DNA from: Corynebacterium marinum DSM 44953
GTDB lineage: Bacteria > Actinomycetota > Actinomycetes > Mycobacteriales > Mycobacteriaceae
DNA length: 64,000 nucleotides
Reading direction: 5' to 3'
Assembly (NCBI RefSeq): GCF_000835165.1
Contig: NZ_CP007790.1
Coordinates: 1,736,001 to 1,800,000 of the forward strand
The position numbers and the translations under genes were made by a program. Positions within the stretch are counted from its first letter, which is position 1. Every line of letters begins with the position of its first letter. This document shows, piece after piece, positions 45,804 to 54,197 of this stretch. The notes under the pieces were generated by a model. It worked only from the letters and a program-made list of their open reading frames with translations. It did not search any database and had not been told where the DNA came from.

Positions 45804-47240
45804 GTGGCATTCCAGACCACCGAAGATGTCGTCAAGTTCATCAAGGACGAAAAGGTCGAGTTCGTCGACGTCCGGTTCACGGACGTCCCCGGCACCGAAC
45901 ACCACTTCACCATCCCGGCCTCGATGTTCGACGAGGAGGCGGCGGAAGAGGGCCTCGCATTCGACGGCTCCTCCATCCGCGGCTTCACCACCATCGACGA
46001 ATCCGACATGAACCTGCTCCCGGACATCGCCACCGCGAAGATCGACCCCTTCCGTGAGGCCAAGACGCTGAACATCAAGTTCTTCGTCCACGACCCCTTC
46101 ACCCGCGAGCCCTTCTCCCGCGACCCGCGCAACGTGGCCCGCAAGGCGGAGGAGTACCTGGCCTCCACCGGCATCGCCGACGCCTGCTTCTTCGGCGCCG
46201 AGGCGGAGTTCTACCTCTTCGACTCCGTCCGCTTCCAGACCGACATCAACTCCGGTTTCTACGAGGTCGACTCCGACGAGGGCTGGTGGAACCGCGGCGC
46301 CGAAGGGCGTCTCGACGGCCGCCCCAACCTCGGCTACACCAACCGCGTCAAGGGCGGCTACTTCCCGGTCCCGCCGTACGACCAGTCCGTGGACATCCGC
46401 GACGAGATGGTCCGCCACCTGAGCAACGCCGGCTACCAGATCGAGCGCTTCCACCACGAGGTGGGCACCGGCGGCCAGCAGGAGATCAACTACCGCTTCA
46501 ACACCCTGCTCCACGCGGCGGACGACCTGCAGTCCTTCAAGTACATCGTGAAGAACACCGCCTTCGCCAACGGCAAGACCGCCACCTTCATGCCCAAGCC
46601 GCTCGCCGGCGACAACGGCTCCGGCATGCACGCCCACCAGTCCCTGTGGAAGGACGGCAAGCCGCTGTTCCACGACGAGTCCGGCTACGCCGGCCTGTCC
46701 GACATGGCCCGCTACTACATCGGCGGCATCCTGCACCACGCCGGCGCGGTCCTCGCGTTCACCAATGCGACGCTGAACTCCTACCACCGGCTGGTCCCGG
46801 GCTTCGAGGCACCGATCAACCTGGTGTACTCCCAGCGCAACCGCTCCGCCGCGATCCGCATCCCGATCACCGGCTCCAACCCCAAGGCCAAGCGCATCGA
46901 GTTCCGCGCACCGGACCCGTCCGGCAACCCCTACTTCGGCTTCGCCGCGATGATGCTCGCCGGCCTGGACGGCATCAAGAACCGCATCGAGCCGATGGCC
47001 CCGGTGGACAAGGACCTCTACGAGCTCCCGCCGGAGGAAGCCGCCGCCATCCCGCAGGCGCCCACCTCCCTCGAGGCCTCCCTGGCGGCCCTGCAGGCCG
47101 ACAGCGACTTCCTCACCGAGGGCGACGTCTTCACCGAGGACCTCATCGAGGCCTACGTCAAGCTCAAGTACGACAACGAGATCTCCCCGGCCCGGCTGCG
47201 CCCGACGCCGCTGGAGTTCGAGATGTACTACGACTGCTAA
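45804..47240 (+). CDS. glnA: Glutamine synthetase type I (GlnA)
   Basis: A 478-residue GSI-beta enzyme that makes glutamine from glutamate, ammonia and ATP. Visible motifs are [20 protein letters not shown] (metal ligands), [15 protein letters not shown], the ATP-site [21 protein letters not shown], and the adenylylation-site loop DLYELPPEE with Tyr406, so GlnE control is likely. The position after lipA and RDD equals cg2429/Rv2220, the main glutamine synthetase. The GTG start has TAGGAGT upstream. A second, closely related copy lies about 7 kb downstream. Confidence 0.97.
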   Translation: MAFQTTEDVVKFIKDEKVEFVDVRFTDVPGTEHHFTIPASMFDEEAAEEGLAFDGSSIRGFTTIDESDMNLLPDIATAKIDPFREAKTLNIKFFVHDPFTREPFSRDPRNVARKAEEYLASTGIADACFFGAEAEFYLFDSVRFQTDINSGFYEVDSDEGWWNRGAEGRLDGRPNLGYTNRVKGGYFPVPPYDQSVDIRDEMVRHLSNAGYQIERFHHEVGTGGQQEINYRFNTLLHAADDLQSFKYIVKNTAFANGKTATFMPKPLAGDNGSGMHAHQSLWKDGKPLFHDESGYAGLSDMARYYIGGILHHAGAVLAFTNATLNSYHRLVPGFEAPINLVYSQRNRSAAIRIPITGSNPKAKRIEFRAPDPSGNPYFGFAAMMLAGLDGIKNRIEPMAPVDKDLYELPPEEAAAIPQAPTSLEASLAALQADSDFLTEGDVFTEDLIEAYVKLKYDNEISPARLRPTPLEFEMYYDC

Positions 47241-47250
47241 CAGACCTGCG

Positions 47251-47285
47251 TAGAGCCCTCTCCGTCCATGACGGAGGGGGCTCTA
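47251..47285 (+). terminator. Terminator after glnA
   Basis: A 15-bp stem TAGAGCCCTCTCCGT / ACGGAGGGGGCTCTA with one G-U pair and a 5-base loop, 10 bases after the stop. Its right arm touches the end of the convergent SGNH gene, so it can serve both. Confidence 0.85.
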
Positions 47286-48143
47286 CAGCTTCTCCAGCAC
47301 CGCGTCCGCCATGACCGCCTGGCCGGCTGGGGTGGGATGCATCGGGAACGCGCCCGTCTCCGAACCGAGGAAATCCACCCAACGATCCCCCGGTGCCGCG
47401 CACCCGGTGTGGTTCTCCGCAGCTTCCGGTAGGACGATCTCGGCGCCGTGGCGTTCAGCGGCCTCGGCGGCGATGCGATTGACTTCATCGGTGAGCGAAA
47501 CCACCCACGCACGGTCGGCATCGCCGAGCAGCTCCACCTCGGTGCAGCGATCTCCCGGTGCGAGAAGCGGCAGATAACCGGTGGCGATCACGCGGGCGCC
47601 GCCGGAGCGCTCCTCGATGGCCCGGTACACCTCATCCAGCTGCGCCGGGAGCCCGGTCATGCGCGCGGCAACGGACTCCTTCCACGCCGCGGCGCAATCC
47701 GACTCCCGGCCGGCGAGCATGGCCGTGAGGAAACAGCCGGCGATGTCGCCGAAACCGATGTCGTTTCCGCCGATGGAGAGCGTCACCAGTTCCGTGGAAT
47801 CCGTGAGCGCGTCGAGCTGCGCGGGAATGGTTCCGGAGCCGGTGTGCCGGGGCCGCAGGAGATCGGCGGTGACAGCCCCCTGGCAGGTGGCGTCGCGGCC
47901 GGTGACGCGGGCGTCGGCAAGCACGCCGGCCGGATAGTTGTCGCTGGAGCGCAGGCAGTGATCGGGTCCGGTGGTGTCGGCGGATGTGCCGCCCAGGGCG
48001 GCGTAGGAGTCGCCCAGGGCGACGTAGTCCCGGGCGACCTGGACGGGCGCCGACACGTCGACGGGGGCGGGAACGGCGGAGCCGCAAGCGGCCAATCCGA
48101 GAGAGGCGAGGACGACGGGGGCGGATGCCAGGGCGCTTCTCAT
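47283..48143 (-). CDS. SGNH/GDSL hydrolase lipoprotein
   Basis: A 286-residue secreted esterase-like protein. The signal peptide ends in a lipobox (SLGLAAC, Cys20). Block I is YVALGDSYAALGG (nucleophile Ser), block III is SIGGNDIGF, and the C-terminal MHPTPAGQ supplies the catalytic His. Several cysteine pairs suggest disulfides. Such enzymes hydrolyse lipids or acyl groups at the cell surface; the substrate is unknown. GGAG precedes the ATG at 48143. Confidence 0.9.
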   Translation of the reverse strand: MRSALASAPVVLASLGLAACGSAVPAPVDVSAPVQVARDYVALGDSYAALGGTSADTTGPDHCLRSSDNYPAGVLADARVTGRDATCQGAVTADLLRPRHTGSGTIPAQLDALTDSTELVTLSIGGNDIGFGDIAGCFLTAMLAGRESDCAAAWKESVAARMTGLPAQLDEVYRAIEERSGGARVIATGYLPLLAPGDRCTEVELLGDADRAWVVSLTDEVNRIAAEAAERHGAEIVLPEAAENHTGCAAPGDRWVDFLGSETGAFPMHPTPAGQAVMADAVLEKL

Positions 48144-48173
48144 CACACTCCACACACTAACGCCGCCGCTGGT

Positions 48174-48308
48174 TCAGCGGTATCCGGGCAACGGCTCCAG
48201 CGTCGTGCCCGGGTCGCGGAGCACGGCCGCCACGCGGGCGATGACCTCCCCGTACCAGTCCGCGGGGTCGGGGATGCCCACCCACATGCCGACGATCTCC
48301 GGCCCCCC
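48174..48308 (-). pseudogene. 3' remnant of an unidentified gene
   Basis: On the minus strand an open frame of about 44 codons ends at a TGA and reads like real protein (EIVGMWVGIPDPADWYGEV, then ARVAAVLRDPGTTLEPLPGYR). It has no start or ribosome site of its own and runs abruptly into the terminator of the upstream reductase gene. The high proportion of G/C third positions and the protein-like composition suggest the C-terminal stub of a deleted gene. I do not recognise the family. A chance frame in GC-rich DNA is the alternative. Confidence 0.45.
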
Positions 48309-48320
48309 CGCAGACAACGC

Positions 48321-48357
48321 GCAGCCCCGCACCGGAGCAGTTCCGGTGCGGGGCTGT
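48321..48357 (-). terminator. Terminator after the FMN reductase gene
   Basis: A perfect 15-bp stem CAGCCCCGCACCGGA and its complement around a 5-base loop, 18 bases after the reductase stop on the minus strand. Confidence 0.85.
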
Positions 48358-48374
48358 TGCGTGTGCGGCAGGGC

Positions 48375-48932
48375 TTAGGCGTTGACGGAAACCTTCTCGT
48401 CGACCTTGACCAGCTCCTCGGCGACGGCCGCGAGCAGCTCGGCGGTGGTGTCGTTCGGGGCGAACTGGAAGTCGACGAAGTGCTCGTCGAAGACGAGGCT
48501 GGCCTGGGCCTCCAGCGGCTGCATGCCGACGTTGGCGACCACGTCGCGCCAGTGGTTGACCGCGCGGACTCCGCCGCCGCCGCCGTAGGAAAGGAAGCCG
48601 ACCGGCTTACCCTCCCACTCCACCTTGAGGAGGTCGAAGGCGTTCTTCATGGTGCCCGGCATGGAGGCGTTGTACTCCGGGGTGACGAAGATGTAGCCGT
48701 CGAAAGCCTTGATGGTCTCGGACCAGGCGATGGTCTTCGGCTCTTCGTAGACGCCGGCCGCCATGATGGGCGGGGTGGCTGCGGTGAGCTGGTCGAGGTC
48801 CTGCTCAGCCAGGTCGATGAGCTCGTAGGTGTGGCCGTCGCCGCGGGACTGGAGCTGGCCGAGGGCCCACTCGCCGATGGTGCGGCCGTGGCGGCCGTTG
48901 CGGATGGAACCGACGAACACTGCGATCTTCAT
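48375..48932 (-). CDS. NADPH-dependent FMN reductase/quinone reductase family protein
   Basis: A 185-residue flavodoxin-fold protein. The FMN phosphate loop is VFVGSIRNGRHGRTIGEW at the N-terminus, TPEYNASMPGTMKNAFD is the conserved central motif (TPEYN) and SYGGGGGVRAVNHWRDV binds the flavin ring. It reduces FMN, quinones, azo compounds or metal ions with NAD(P)H. The ATG (MKIAVFVGS) has GGAG 10 bases upstream. It has its own promoter with a palindrome overlapping the -35, and its own terminator, so it is a single, probably inducible gene. Confidence 0.92.
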   Translation of the reverse strand: MKIAVFVGSIRNGRHGRTIGEWALGQLQSRGDGHTYELIDLAEQDLDQLTAATPPIMAAGVYEEPKTIAWSETIKAFDGYIFVTPEYNASMPGTMKNAFDLLKVEWEGKPVGFLSYGGGGGVRAVNHWRDVVANVGMQPLEAQASLVFDEHFVDFQFAPNDTTAELLAAVAEELVKVDEKVSVNA

Positions 48933-48968
48933 GTTTTCTTTGTCTCCTCTGATTTTTGATGTCATGGC

Positions 48969-49017
48969 CACACTAGCCATATATTGTAGATGCGTCAACA
49001 TGTAAGTGTCCACATGT
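48969..49017 (-). promoter_or_regulatory. Promoter and palindromic operator of the FMN reductase gene
   Basis: On the minus strand TTGACG and TAGTGT are separated by 17 bp, a near-ideal promoter. Immediately upstream, ACATGT-N8-ACATGT (48998-49003 and 49012-49017) forms an inverted repeat whose inner half touches the -35. This placement suits a repressor or redox-sensing regulator of the MarR/HxlR type. Confidence 0.65.
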
Positions 49018-49073
49018 GTCACGATCCTTCATTACGGTGGTCCGGTGACCGGGCACACGGTTGAATGGGGGGC

Positions 49074-49892
49074 ATGGACACGGGAAGTGCGCGCAGCGCA
49101 ACACAGAAGGCCCACAACACCGCCGACCGGGCCGGGGACCATCCCGCGCTGACCACCCTCGCCCGGGGAGGGTTCATCGTCCTGGGCATCCTGCACATCA
49201 TCATCGGCTGGATCGCCGTCCAGATCGCCCGCGGTTCGAGCAGCGAGGAGGCGTCGAACTCGGGGGCGCTGGAGACGATCGCCCAGGCCCCGGGCGGGCA
49301 GATCGCCCTGTGGGCCGCGGTGCTCGCCCTGGCGGCCCTCGCGTTGTGGCGCCTGACCCAGCTTTTCACGGGAGAGGACGCCAAGGCCAAGGCCAAGGGC
49401 GGCGTGATGACCGTGGTCTACCTGTCGCTGGCCGTCACGACAGCCACCTTCGCGGCCGGCGGCACCACCTCGGACGGAGAGACCGCCACTGACGTGACGG
49501 CCCGCGTCCTGGCCCAACCCTGGGGCGCGGTGCTGGTGATCATCGGCGGCCTGGTCGTGCTCGGCGTCGGCCTGTACAGTGTCGCGCGCGGCGTGACCAG
49601 AAGCTTCAAGAAGGACCTGGAAGCTGGCGCCGGATCAGGCGAGGTGGGTTCCGCCATCATCGCCGCCGGGACGGTCGGCTACATCGCCCGCGGCATCGCG
49701 TTCGCGGTGCTCGGCGTGCTCATCGTGTGGGCCGGCTGGGCGAACGACCCGGAGGAGGCGGGGGGCCTCGACGCCGCGCTGCGCGCCCTCGGGGAGCAGC
49801 CCGCCGGAAGCGTGCTGCTGCTCGTCGTGGGCGCGGGGGTGGCCCTCTACGGGGTGTACTCGCTGGCCCGGGCCCGCTACGTGAAGATGTAG
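49074..49892 (+). CDS. DUF1206 membrane protein
   Basis: A 272-residue protein with six transmembrane segments arranged as three repeats of a two-helix unit, each starting with a conserved LARGGFIVLGILHIIIGW- or YIARGIAFAVLGVLIVWAGW-like sequence. That is the DUF1206 layout common in actinobacteria and cyanobacteria. Function is unknown. The ATG at 49074 has GGGGGG upstream; an ATG three codons earlier is possible. The stop is adjacent to the end of the convergent ABC gene. Confidence 0.87.
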   Translation: MDTGSARSATQKAHNTADRAGDHPALTTLARGGFIVLGILHIIIGWIAVQIARGSSSEEASNSGALETIAQAPGGQIALWAAVLALAALALWRLTQLFTGEDAKAKAKGGVMTVVYLSLAVTTATFAAGGTTSDGETATDVTARVLAQPWGAVLVIIGGLVVLGVGLYSVARGVTRSFKKDLEAGAGSGEVGSAIIAAGTVGYIARGIAFAVLGVLIVWAGWANDPEEAGGLDAALRALGEQPAGSVLLLVVGAGVALYGVYSLARARYVKM

Positions 49893-50654
49893 CTAGCACT
49901 CCTCGCGCGGGCTGTCGATGAAGATGCCGCCCGGTTCGTGCAGTTCACCGAGGTTGTAGGCCTCGCGCAGATTCGCCTCCGTGAGCACCTGCGCCGGGGG
50001 CCCGTAGGCCACCACCCGCCCGGCCATGAGGACGACGTGGTCCGCCGCCCGCGCCTCGTCCAGGTCGTGGGTGGTGTGGACGACGGTGCGTCCCGCATGG
50101 GTCTCGTCGTGGATGATCTCGTCGATGATCCGCGCGGAGACGATGTCCAGGCCGGTGAGCGGCTCGTCGAGAAGCAGGACGTCGTGGTCCTGGGCCATTC
50201 CCTGCGCGACGTAGACGCGCTGGCGCTGGCCGCCGGACAGCTCGTCCAGGTGGCGCCGGGCCAGGGCGGTGACGTTCAGCCGCTCCATGACCTCTTCCAC
50301 CCTGTGCCTGTCCCCCGCCCGGAAACGGCCGAACCAGCCCGTCGAGGGGTAGCGGCCCATGTGCACGACCTCACGGACGGACAGGGGCACGCCCTCCGGG
50401 TAGGTGACGGACTGCATGACGTAGCTGACGCGGCGTCGTGAGGCGAGCGCCGTGCCACCCAGGACGCTGAGCTCGCCGGACTGTGGTTCGATGAGCCCGC
50501 CGAGCGCGTGCAGCAGCGTCGACTTGCCCGAGCCGTTGGGCCCGATGATGGCCGTGAGCTTCCCCTGCGGGATGCTCACGTCAGAGGGGCGCACCGCGAC
50601 GACCCGCTCGTAACCGAGCTGCAGCTGCTTTCCGACGGCGAAGTTCCCGCTCAT
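49893..50654 (-). CDS. Zinc/manganese-type ABC transporter, ATP-binding protein
   Basis: A 253-residue ATPase with Walker A GPNGSGKST (near residue 40), signature LSGGQRQR (near 140), Walker B VLLLDEP and the switch His in TTHD. It belongs to the MntB/ZnuC group that energises metal uptake. Its ATG overlaps the permease stop as ATGA, and the binding protein lies further upstream. Given the Zur-like operator and the His-rich binding protein, zinc is the likely substrate. Confidence 0.9.
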   Translation of the reverse strand: MSGNFAVGKQLQLGYERVVAVRPSDVSIPQGKLTAIIGPNGSGKSTLLHALGGLIEPQSGELSVLGGTALASRRRVSYVMQSVTYPEGVPLSVREVVHMGRYPSTGWFGRFRAGDRHRVEEVMERLNVTALARRHLDELSGGQRQRVYVAQGMAQDHDVLLLDEPLTGLDIVSARIIDEIIHDETHAGRTVVHTTHDLDEARAADHVVLMAGRVVAYGPPAQVLTEANLREAYNLGELHEPGGIFIDSPREEC

Positions 50655-51505
50655 GCCACCACCTCCTGGCGCACCACGGTGCCCCGGAAGCGGCGGCGCA
50701 GGTGCTGGACCTCCATGATGACCAGGAACGCGGCGATGGGCACGAGCGCCATGGTGGCGGCGGCGGCCGTCCCCAGGTGGAAGGACAGGATCAGCCCGAT
50801 GAACACGGCGGATGCGCCGATGGCGGCGGAGACCACGATCATGGTGGGGATCGACCGGGTCAGCAGGGCCGCGGTGGCCGGCGGGGCCACCAGGAGGCTG
50901 AACACCAGCATGGTGCCCACGGCCTGGAAGCTGCCGATCACGCTGGTGGCGATGAGCACGAGGAGCAGGGCGTGCGTCAGCTTCGGACGCATGCCCAGCG
51001 ACTCCGCCTTGACCGGGGAGAAGGACAGCGCCAGCAGCGGACGGTAGAGCAGGAGCGAACCGGCGATGACGACGACCGCGAGGATCGCCTGCTGCCCGAT
51101 GGCCTCCCACGACACACCCAGGGCGTCGCCGAAGAGGATGCTGGTCAGCGAGCCGCTGTAGGAGTCGGAGCGGGAGATGATGACCACGCCCAGCGCCATC
51201 ATGCCCACGAATAGCAGGCCGATGGCGGTGTCCTCCTTGAGGTGCGTGTGCCGGTGGATCACCTCCACCGCACCGACCATGAAGGCCGCCGCGACGGCCG
51301 CGCCCAGGAGGGGGTTGAAGTCGAAGACGACGGCCGCGGCGATGCCGGGCAGGACGCCGTGGACGAAGGCGTCGCCGAAAAAGCTCATGCCGCGAAGCAC
51401 CAGCCACACGCCGACGGTGGCGCTCATCACCGCGGCGATGAGCCCGCCAATGAGGGCCCGCTGCTGGAAGCCCAGCAGGAACGGGTCAAGTATCCAGTCG
51501 ATCAC
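50651..51505 (-). CDS. Zinc/manganese-type ABC transporter, permease
   Basis: A 284-residue membrane protein of the ABC-3 family (ZnuB/MntC) with about eight helices. GGLIAAVMSATVGVWLVLRGMSFFGDAFVHGVLPGIA is the N-terminal signature of the family. It forms the membrane channel for the ATPase encoded just downstream. The GTG start (IDWILDPFLLG) lies 26 bp after the binding-protein stop on the same strand. Confidence 0.92.
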   Translation of the reverse strand: MIDWILDPFLLGFQQRALIGGLIAAVMSATVGVWLVLRGMSFFGDAFVHGVLPGIAAAVVFDFNPLLGAAVAAAFMVGAVEVIHRHTHLKEDTAIGLLFVGMMALGVVIISRSDSYSGSLTSILFGDALGVSWEAIGQQAILAVVVIAGSLLLYRPLLALSFSPVKAESLGMRPKLTHALLLVLIATSVIGSFQAVGTMLVFSLLVAPPATAALLTRSIPTMIVVSAAIGASAVFIGLILSFHLGTAAAATMALVPIAAFLVIMEVQHLRRRFRGTVVRQEVVA

Positions 51506-51531
51506 GAATTAACTGTAGTCCCCTTCTGGGA

Positions 51532-52530
51532 TCAGGCCAGGGCGTCGACGATGAGACGCGCGTTCTCGCGCATCATGCCCTGGTAGTCGGCCGCCGGGGA
51601 ACCCTCCGGGCCGACGGAGCCGACGTGGAGGGGGACGACCTTCACCTCCTCGCCGACCTCGGCGGCGAGCGCGTCGACGAGCCCCGGGTTGACCGCCGAG
51701 TTGGAGAAGATCGCGGGCACGCCTTCTCCCTCGATCACCCCGGCCAGGCGGGCCAGGTCCTGGGAGGAGGGCTGGGCCTCCGTGGATCCGCCCGGCACGA
51801 CGACCCCCACGGAGCGGAAGCCGTAGGCGTCGTTGAAGTAGCCGAAGGAGTCGTGGTCGGTGATCAGCGCGCGGCGGTCCCCGGGGACGACAGCCAGGGC
51901 CTCGCGGAGTTCCGCGTCCAGCGCGGTCAGCTCCCCGGCGACCTCGGCGCCGCACTCGGACCATGAGGCGTCACCGGTCTGCTCGGCGACCTTGTCGCCG
52001 ATCTGCCCGGCCGCGTCGGCCATGCGGGCGGCGTCGAGCCAGAAGTGCGGGTCGAGGTCGCCGTGCCCGTGCTCGTCCTCCTCCGCGTGGGCGGCGTGCT
52101 CCTCCGCGGTCTCCCCTTCGTGGCCGGGCTCCTCCTCCCCGAAGGGCAGCGGGTCGATCTTTTCCGCGACGTGGAAGACCTCGGTGCCGTCCTCCTCGAC
52201 CTGGTCGAGGGAGGCGTCGAGACCGCCCTCGAGCCCCAGGCCGTTGGCGATGACGAGGTCCGCCTTGACCATGTCGGCGACCTGGGACGAGGAAGCGGAG
52301 AAGTCGTGCGGGTCCGCCCCGGCCGGCATGAGAGTGGTGGAGGCGCCCCCGGCGCAGGCGGCGATCTGGGAGGTGACGCTGCCCAGCGGGGTGGTGGTGA
52401 CGACGAGGGAAATATCCCCGGGCCCGGCATTGTTGCCGCTGTTGTCTGCCCCGTCCGTACCATCGGCCGAGCAGGCGGACAGGGTCAGGGCGGCGGTGGC
52501 CGAGAGGGCGATGGCGATACTGGCCCGCAT
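51532..52530 (-). CDS. Zinc-binding lipoprotein of the ABC importer (ZnuA-like)
   Basis: A 332-residue cluster A-I solute-binding protein with a lipobox (LTLSAC, Cys20). Metal ligands fit ZnuA: His in GADPHDFSAS, a His/Glu-rich flexible loop (about 125-155, many His) followed by DPHFWLDAARM, a later TDHDSFGYF, and an Asp or Glu near the end. The His-rich loop is characteristic of zinc rather than manganese binding proteins. It is first in the three-gene operon, with a Zur-like box 35 bp upstream. Confidence 0.92.
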   Translation of the reverse strand: MRASIAIALSATAALTLSACSADGTDGADNSGNNAGPGDISLVVTTTPLGSVTSQIAACAGGASTTLMPAGADPHDFSASSSQVADMVKADLVIANGLGLEGGLDASLDQVEEDGTEVFHVAEKIDPLPFGEEEPGHEGETAEEHAAHAEEDEHGHGDLDPHFWLDAARMADAAGQIGDKVAEQTGDASWSECGAEVAGELTALDAELREALAVVPGDRRALITDHDSFGYFNDAYGFRSVGVVVPGGSTEAQPSSQDLARLAGVIEGEGVPAIFSNSAVNPGLVDALAAEVGEEVKVVPLHVGSVGPEGSPAADYQGMMRENARLIVDALA

Positions 52531-52564
52531 GGCGGAACCTCCTGGAATGTTGTTGAAAACCTAA

Positions 52565-52579
52565 TGAAAACCATTATCA
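52565..52579 (-). promoter_or_regulatory. Zur-like operator of the zinc importer operon
   Basis: TGAAAACCATTATCA is a 15-bp imperfect palindrome of the type bound by actinobacterial Zur (TGAAAATNATTTTCA-like). It sits 35 bp upstream of the binding-protein start. Together with the His-rich binding protein it points to zinc-repressed uptake. Confidence 0.75.
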
Positions 52580-53008
52580 ACAGTACTCCGATCCCGCGGG
52601 CCGGACAACTCTTCCGCAGACCCCGGCCGGCCGCAGCGGGCGGCCGGAGGGCCGGTCCCGCGCGAGATGCCGGGCCCCGACCACTTCGCGCACGCGACAG
52701 GCCCGGGCACCGTCGCGAAGCGGGCCGCCGAAGCTCTCGGCCAGCCCCGTTCAGGGGTGACGGCCAGCCACGGGCCGGACATCCCCATACTTCGGCTTCT
52801 CACCTTGCCGTATTCCGTCCCGCGTCCCCGATTAATCGGCCGGGATCCACCTCGCACACGAAATCCGCAGGTTTTACTTATGTAGCGTGGAAGGCGAAGG
52901 CATCACCGCATAAGATGCGCCATGGGTTTTAGGGCGGTCCCGGTCTTCATGGCCCGGCCACGTCGGCGGGCCCGGGAGCGTCATTGGAACCCCTTGAGAA
53001 AGGTATAT
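52580..53008. other. Long non-coding stretch between the zinc operon and the TynB-like gene
   Basis: No gene can be supported. There is a GC-rich segment (52590-52680), then a frame reading MPGPDHFAHATGPGTVAKRA near 52667 that looks protein-like for about 27 codons only, then lower-GC sequence near 52860-52885 (GGTTTTACTTATGTAG) that may hold the promoter of the next gene. Confidence 0.5.
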
Positions 53009-54166
53009 GTGAGCTCCCCGTACGCAGACGCACCCCGTATTGACACCCTCTGGCTCTCCGAGGACGACATGATCCAGGCCGGCGTGACCGACTCCGCCGC
53101 CTGCGTGGAGACGATGGAGGAGACCCTCATCCTGCTCGCCGACGGCGACTACCGGATGGCGGGAGCCTCCGCGAACTCCCACGGCGCGCAGATCAACTTC
53201 CCCGCGGAACCCGCCCACGAGGGGATGCCCGCTGACGGCCCCGACCGCCGTTTCATGGCGATGCCCGCCTACCTCGGCGGACGCTTCCAGTCGGCCGGCG
53301 TGAAGTGGTACGGCTCGAACACGGAGAACCGCAACCACGAGCTGCCGCGTTCCATCCACGTGTTCGTGCTCAACGACGCCGTCACCGGAGCCCCGAAGGC
53401 CATCATGTCGGCGAACCTGCTGTCGGCGTACCGCACCGGCGCCGTGCCGGGCGTGGGCGTCAAGCACCTCGCCGTGGAAAACGCCGAGACCGTGGGCATC
53501 ATCGGCCCCGGCGTGATGAGCCGCACCATCTTCGCCTCCGCCCTCTCCCAGCGGCCGGGCATCCGGCGCGTGAAGATCAAGGGCCGTTCCGAAGGTTCCA
53601 CCCGACGCGTGGCCGAGGAGCTGCGGGCGAAGTACCCGGAGATCGAGGTCGAGGTCGTCGATTCCGAGAAGGCCGCGATCGAGGGCTCCGACATCCTCAT
53701 CGCCGGCACCTCCACCTCCCCGGACGGGCCTTCCGGCTTCCCGTACTTCAAGCGGGAGTGGATCAAGCCGGGCGCGCTCATCCTGTGCCCCGCCGCCGCG
53801 CGTTTCGACGACGACTTCATCGCCTCCGACGACGCCAACCTCGTCGTCGACTACACGGGCCTGTACGGCGAGTGGTTCAACGAGAACGGCCCCGACATCA
53901 CCTACGAGCAGCTGCTGGGCATCCCCGGCAACCGCTGGTGGGACATGACCGCCGAAGGAACCCTGGCCAAAGACCACCTGGTCAACATCGGCGACATCGC
54001 CGCCGGGCGCGCCCTGGGCCGGGTCGACGACGAGCAGATCTTCATCTACTCCATCGGCGGCATGCCCGTCGAGGACGTCGCCTGGGCCTACGACGTGTAC
54101 CACAACGCCCTCGAACAGGGCATCGGCACCAGCCTCAACCTCTGGCACACCCCCGCACTGACCTAA
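53009..54166 (+). CDS. Ornithine cyclodeaminase/mu-crystallin family protein (TynB-like)
   Basis: A 385-residue protein with the Rossmann-fold architecture of the ornithine cyclodeaminase/mu-crystallin family. [22 protein letters not shown] (near 135-155) is the family substrate/NAD block, and [17 protein letters not shown] (near 165) is the NAD-binding loop. The sequence [22 protein letters not shown] and the long N-terminus resemble proteins annotated as tyramine oxidase subunit B. The reaction is unknown: NAD-dependent imine or amino acid chemistry releasing ammonia is the family theme. GAAAGG precedes the GTG. A GlnA-type gene follows 31 bp downstream. Confidence 0.8.
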   Translation: MSSPYADAPRIDTLWLSEDDMIQAGVTDSAACVETMEETLILLADGDYRMAGASANSHGAQINFPAEPAHEGMPADGPDRRFMAMPAYLGGRFQSAGVKWYGSNTENRNHELPRSIHVFVLNDAVTGAPKAIMSANLLSAYRTGAVPGVGVKHLAVENAETVGIIGPGVMSRTIFASALSQRPGIRRVKIKGRSEGSTRRVAEELRAKYPEIEVEVVDSEKAAIEGSDILIAGTSTSPDGPSGFPYFKREWIKPGALILCPAAARFDDDFIASDDANLVVDYTGLYGEWFNENGPDITYEQLLGIPGNRWWDMTAEGTLAKDHLVNIGDIAAGRALGRVDDEQIFIYSIGGMPVEDVAWAYDVYHNALEQGIGTSLNLWHTPALT

Positions 54167-54197
54167 CATCCCCTACCCAGGAGCCCTGACACCCGTC

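Noticed and set aside
52667..52885. A 72-codon frame as a gene
   Set aside because: Only its first third is protein-like. There is no ribosome site, and the rest looks like non-coding promoter sequence.
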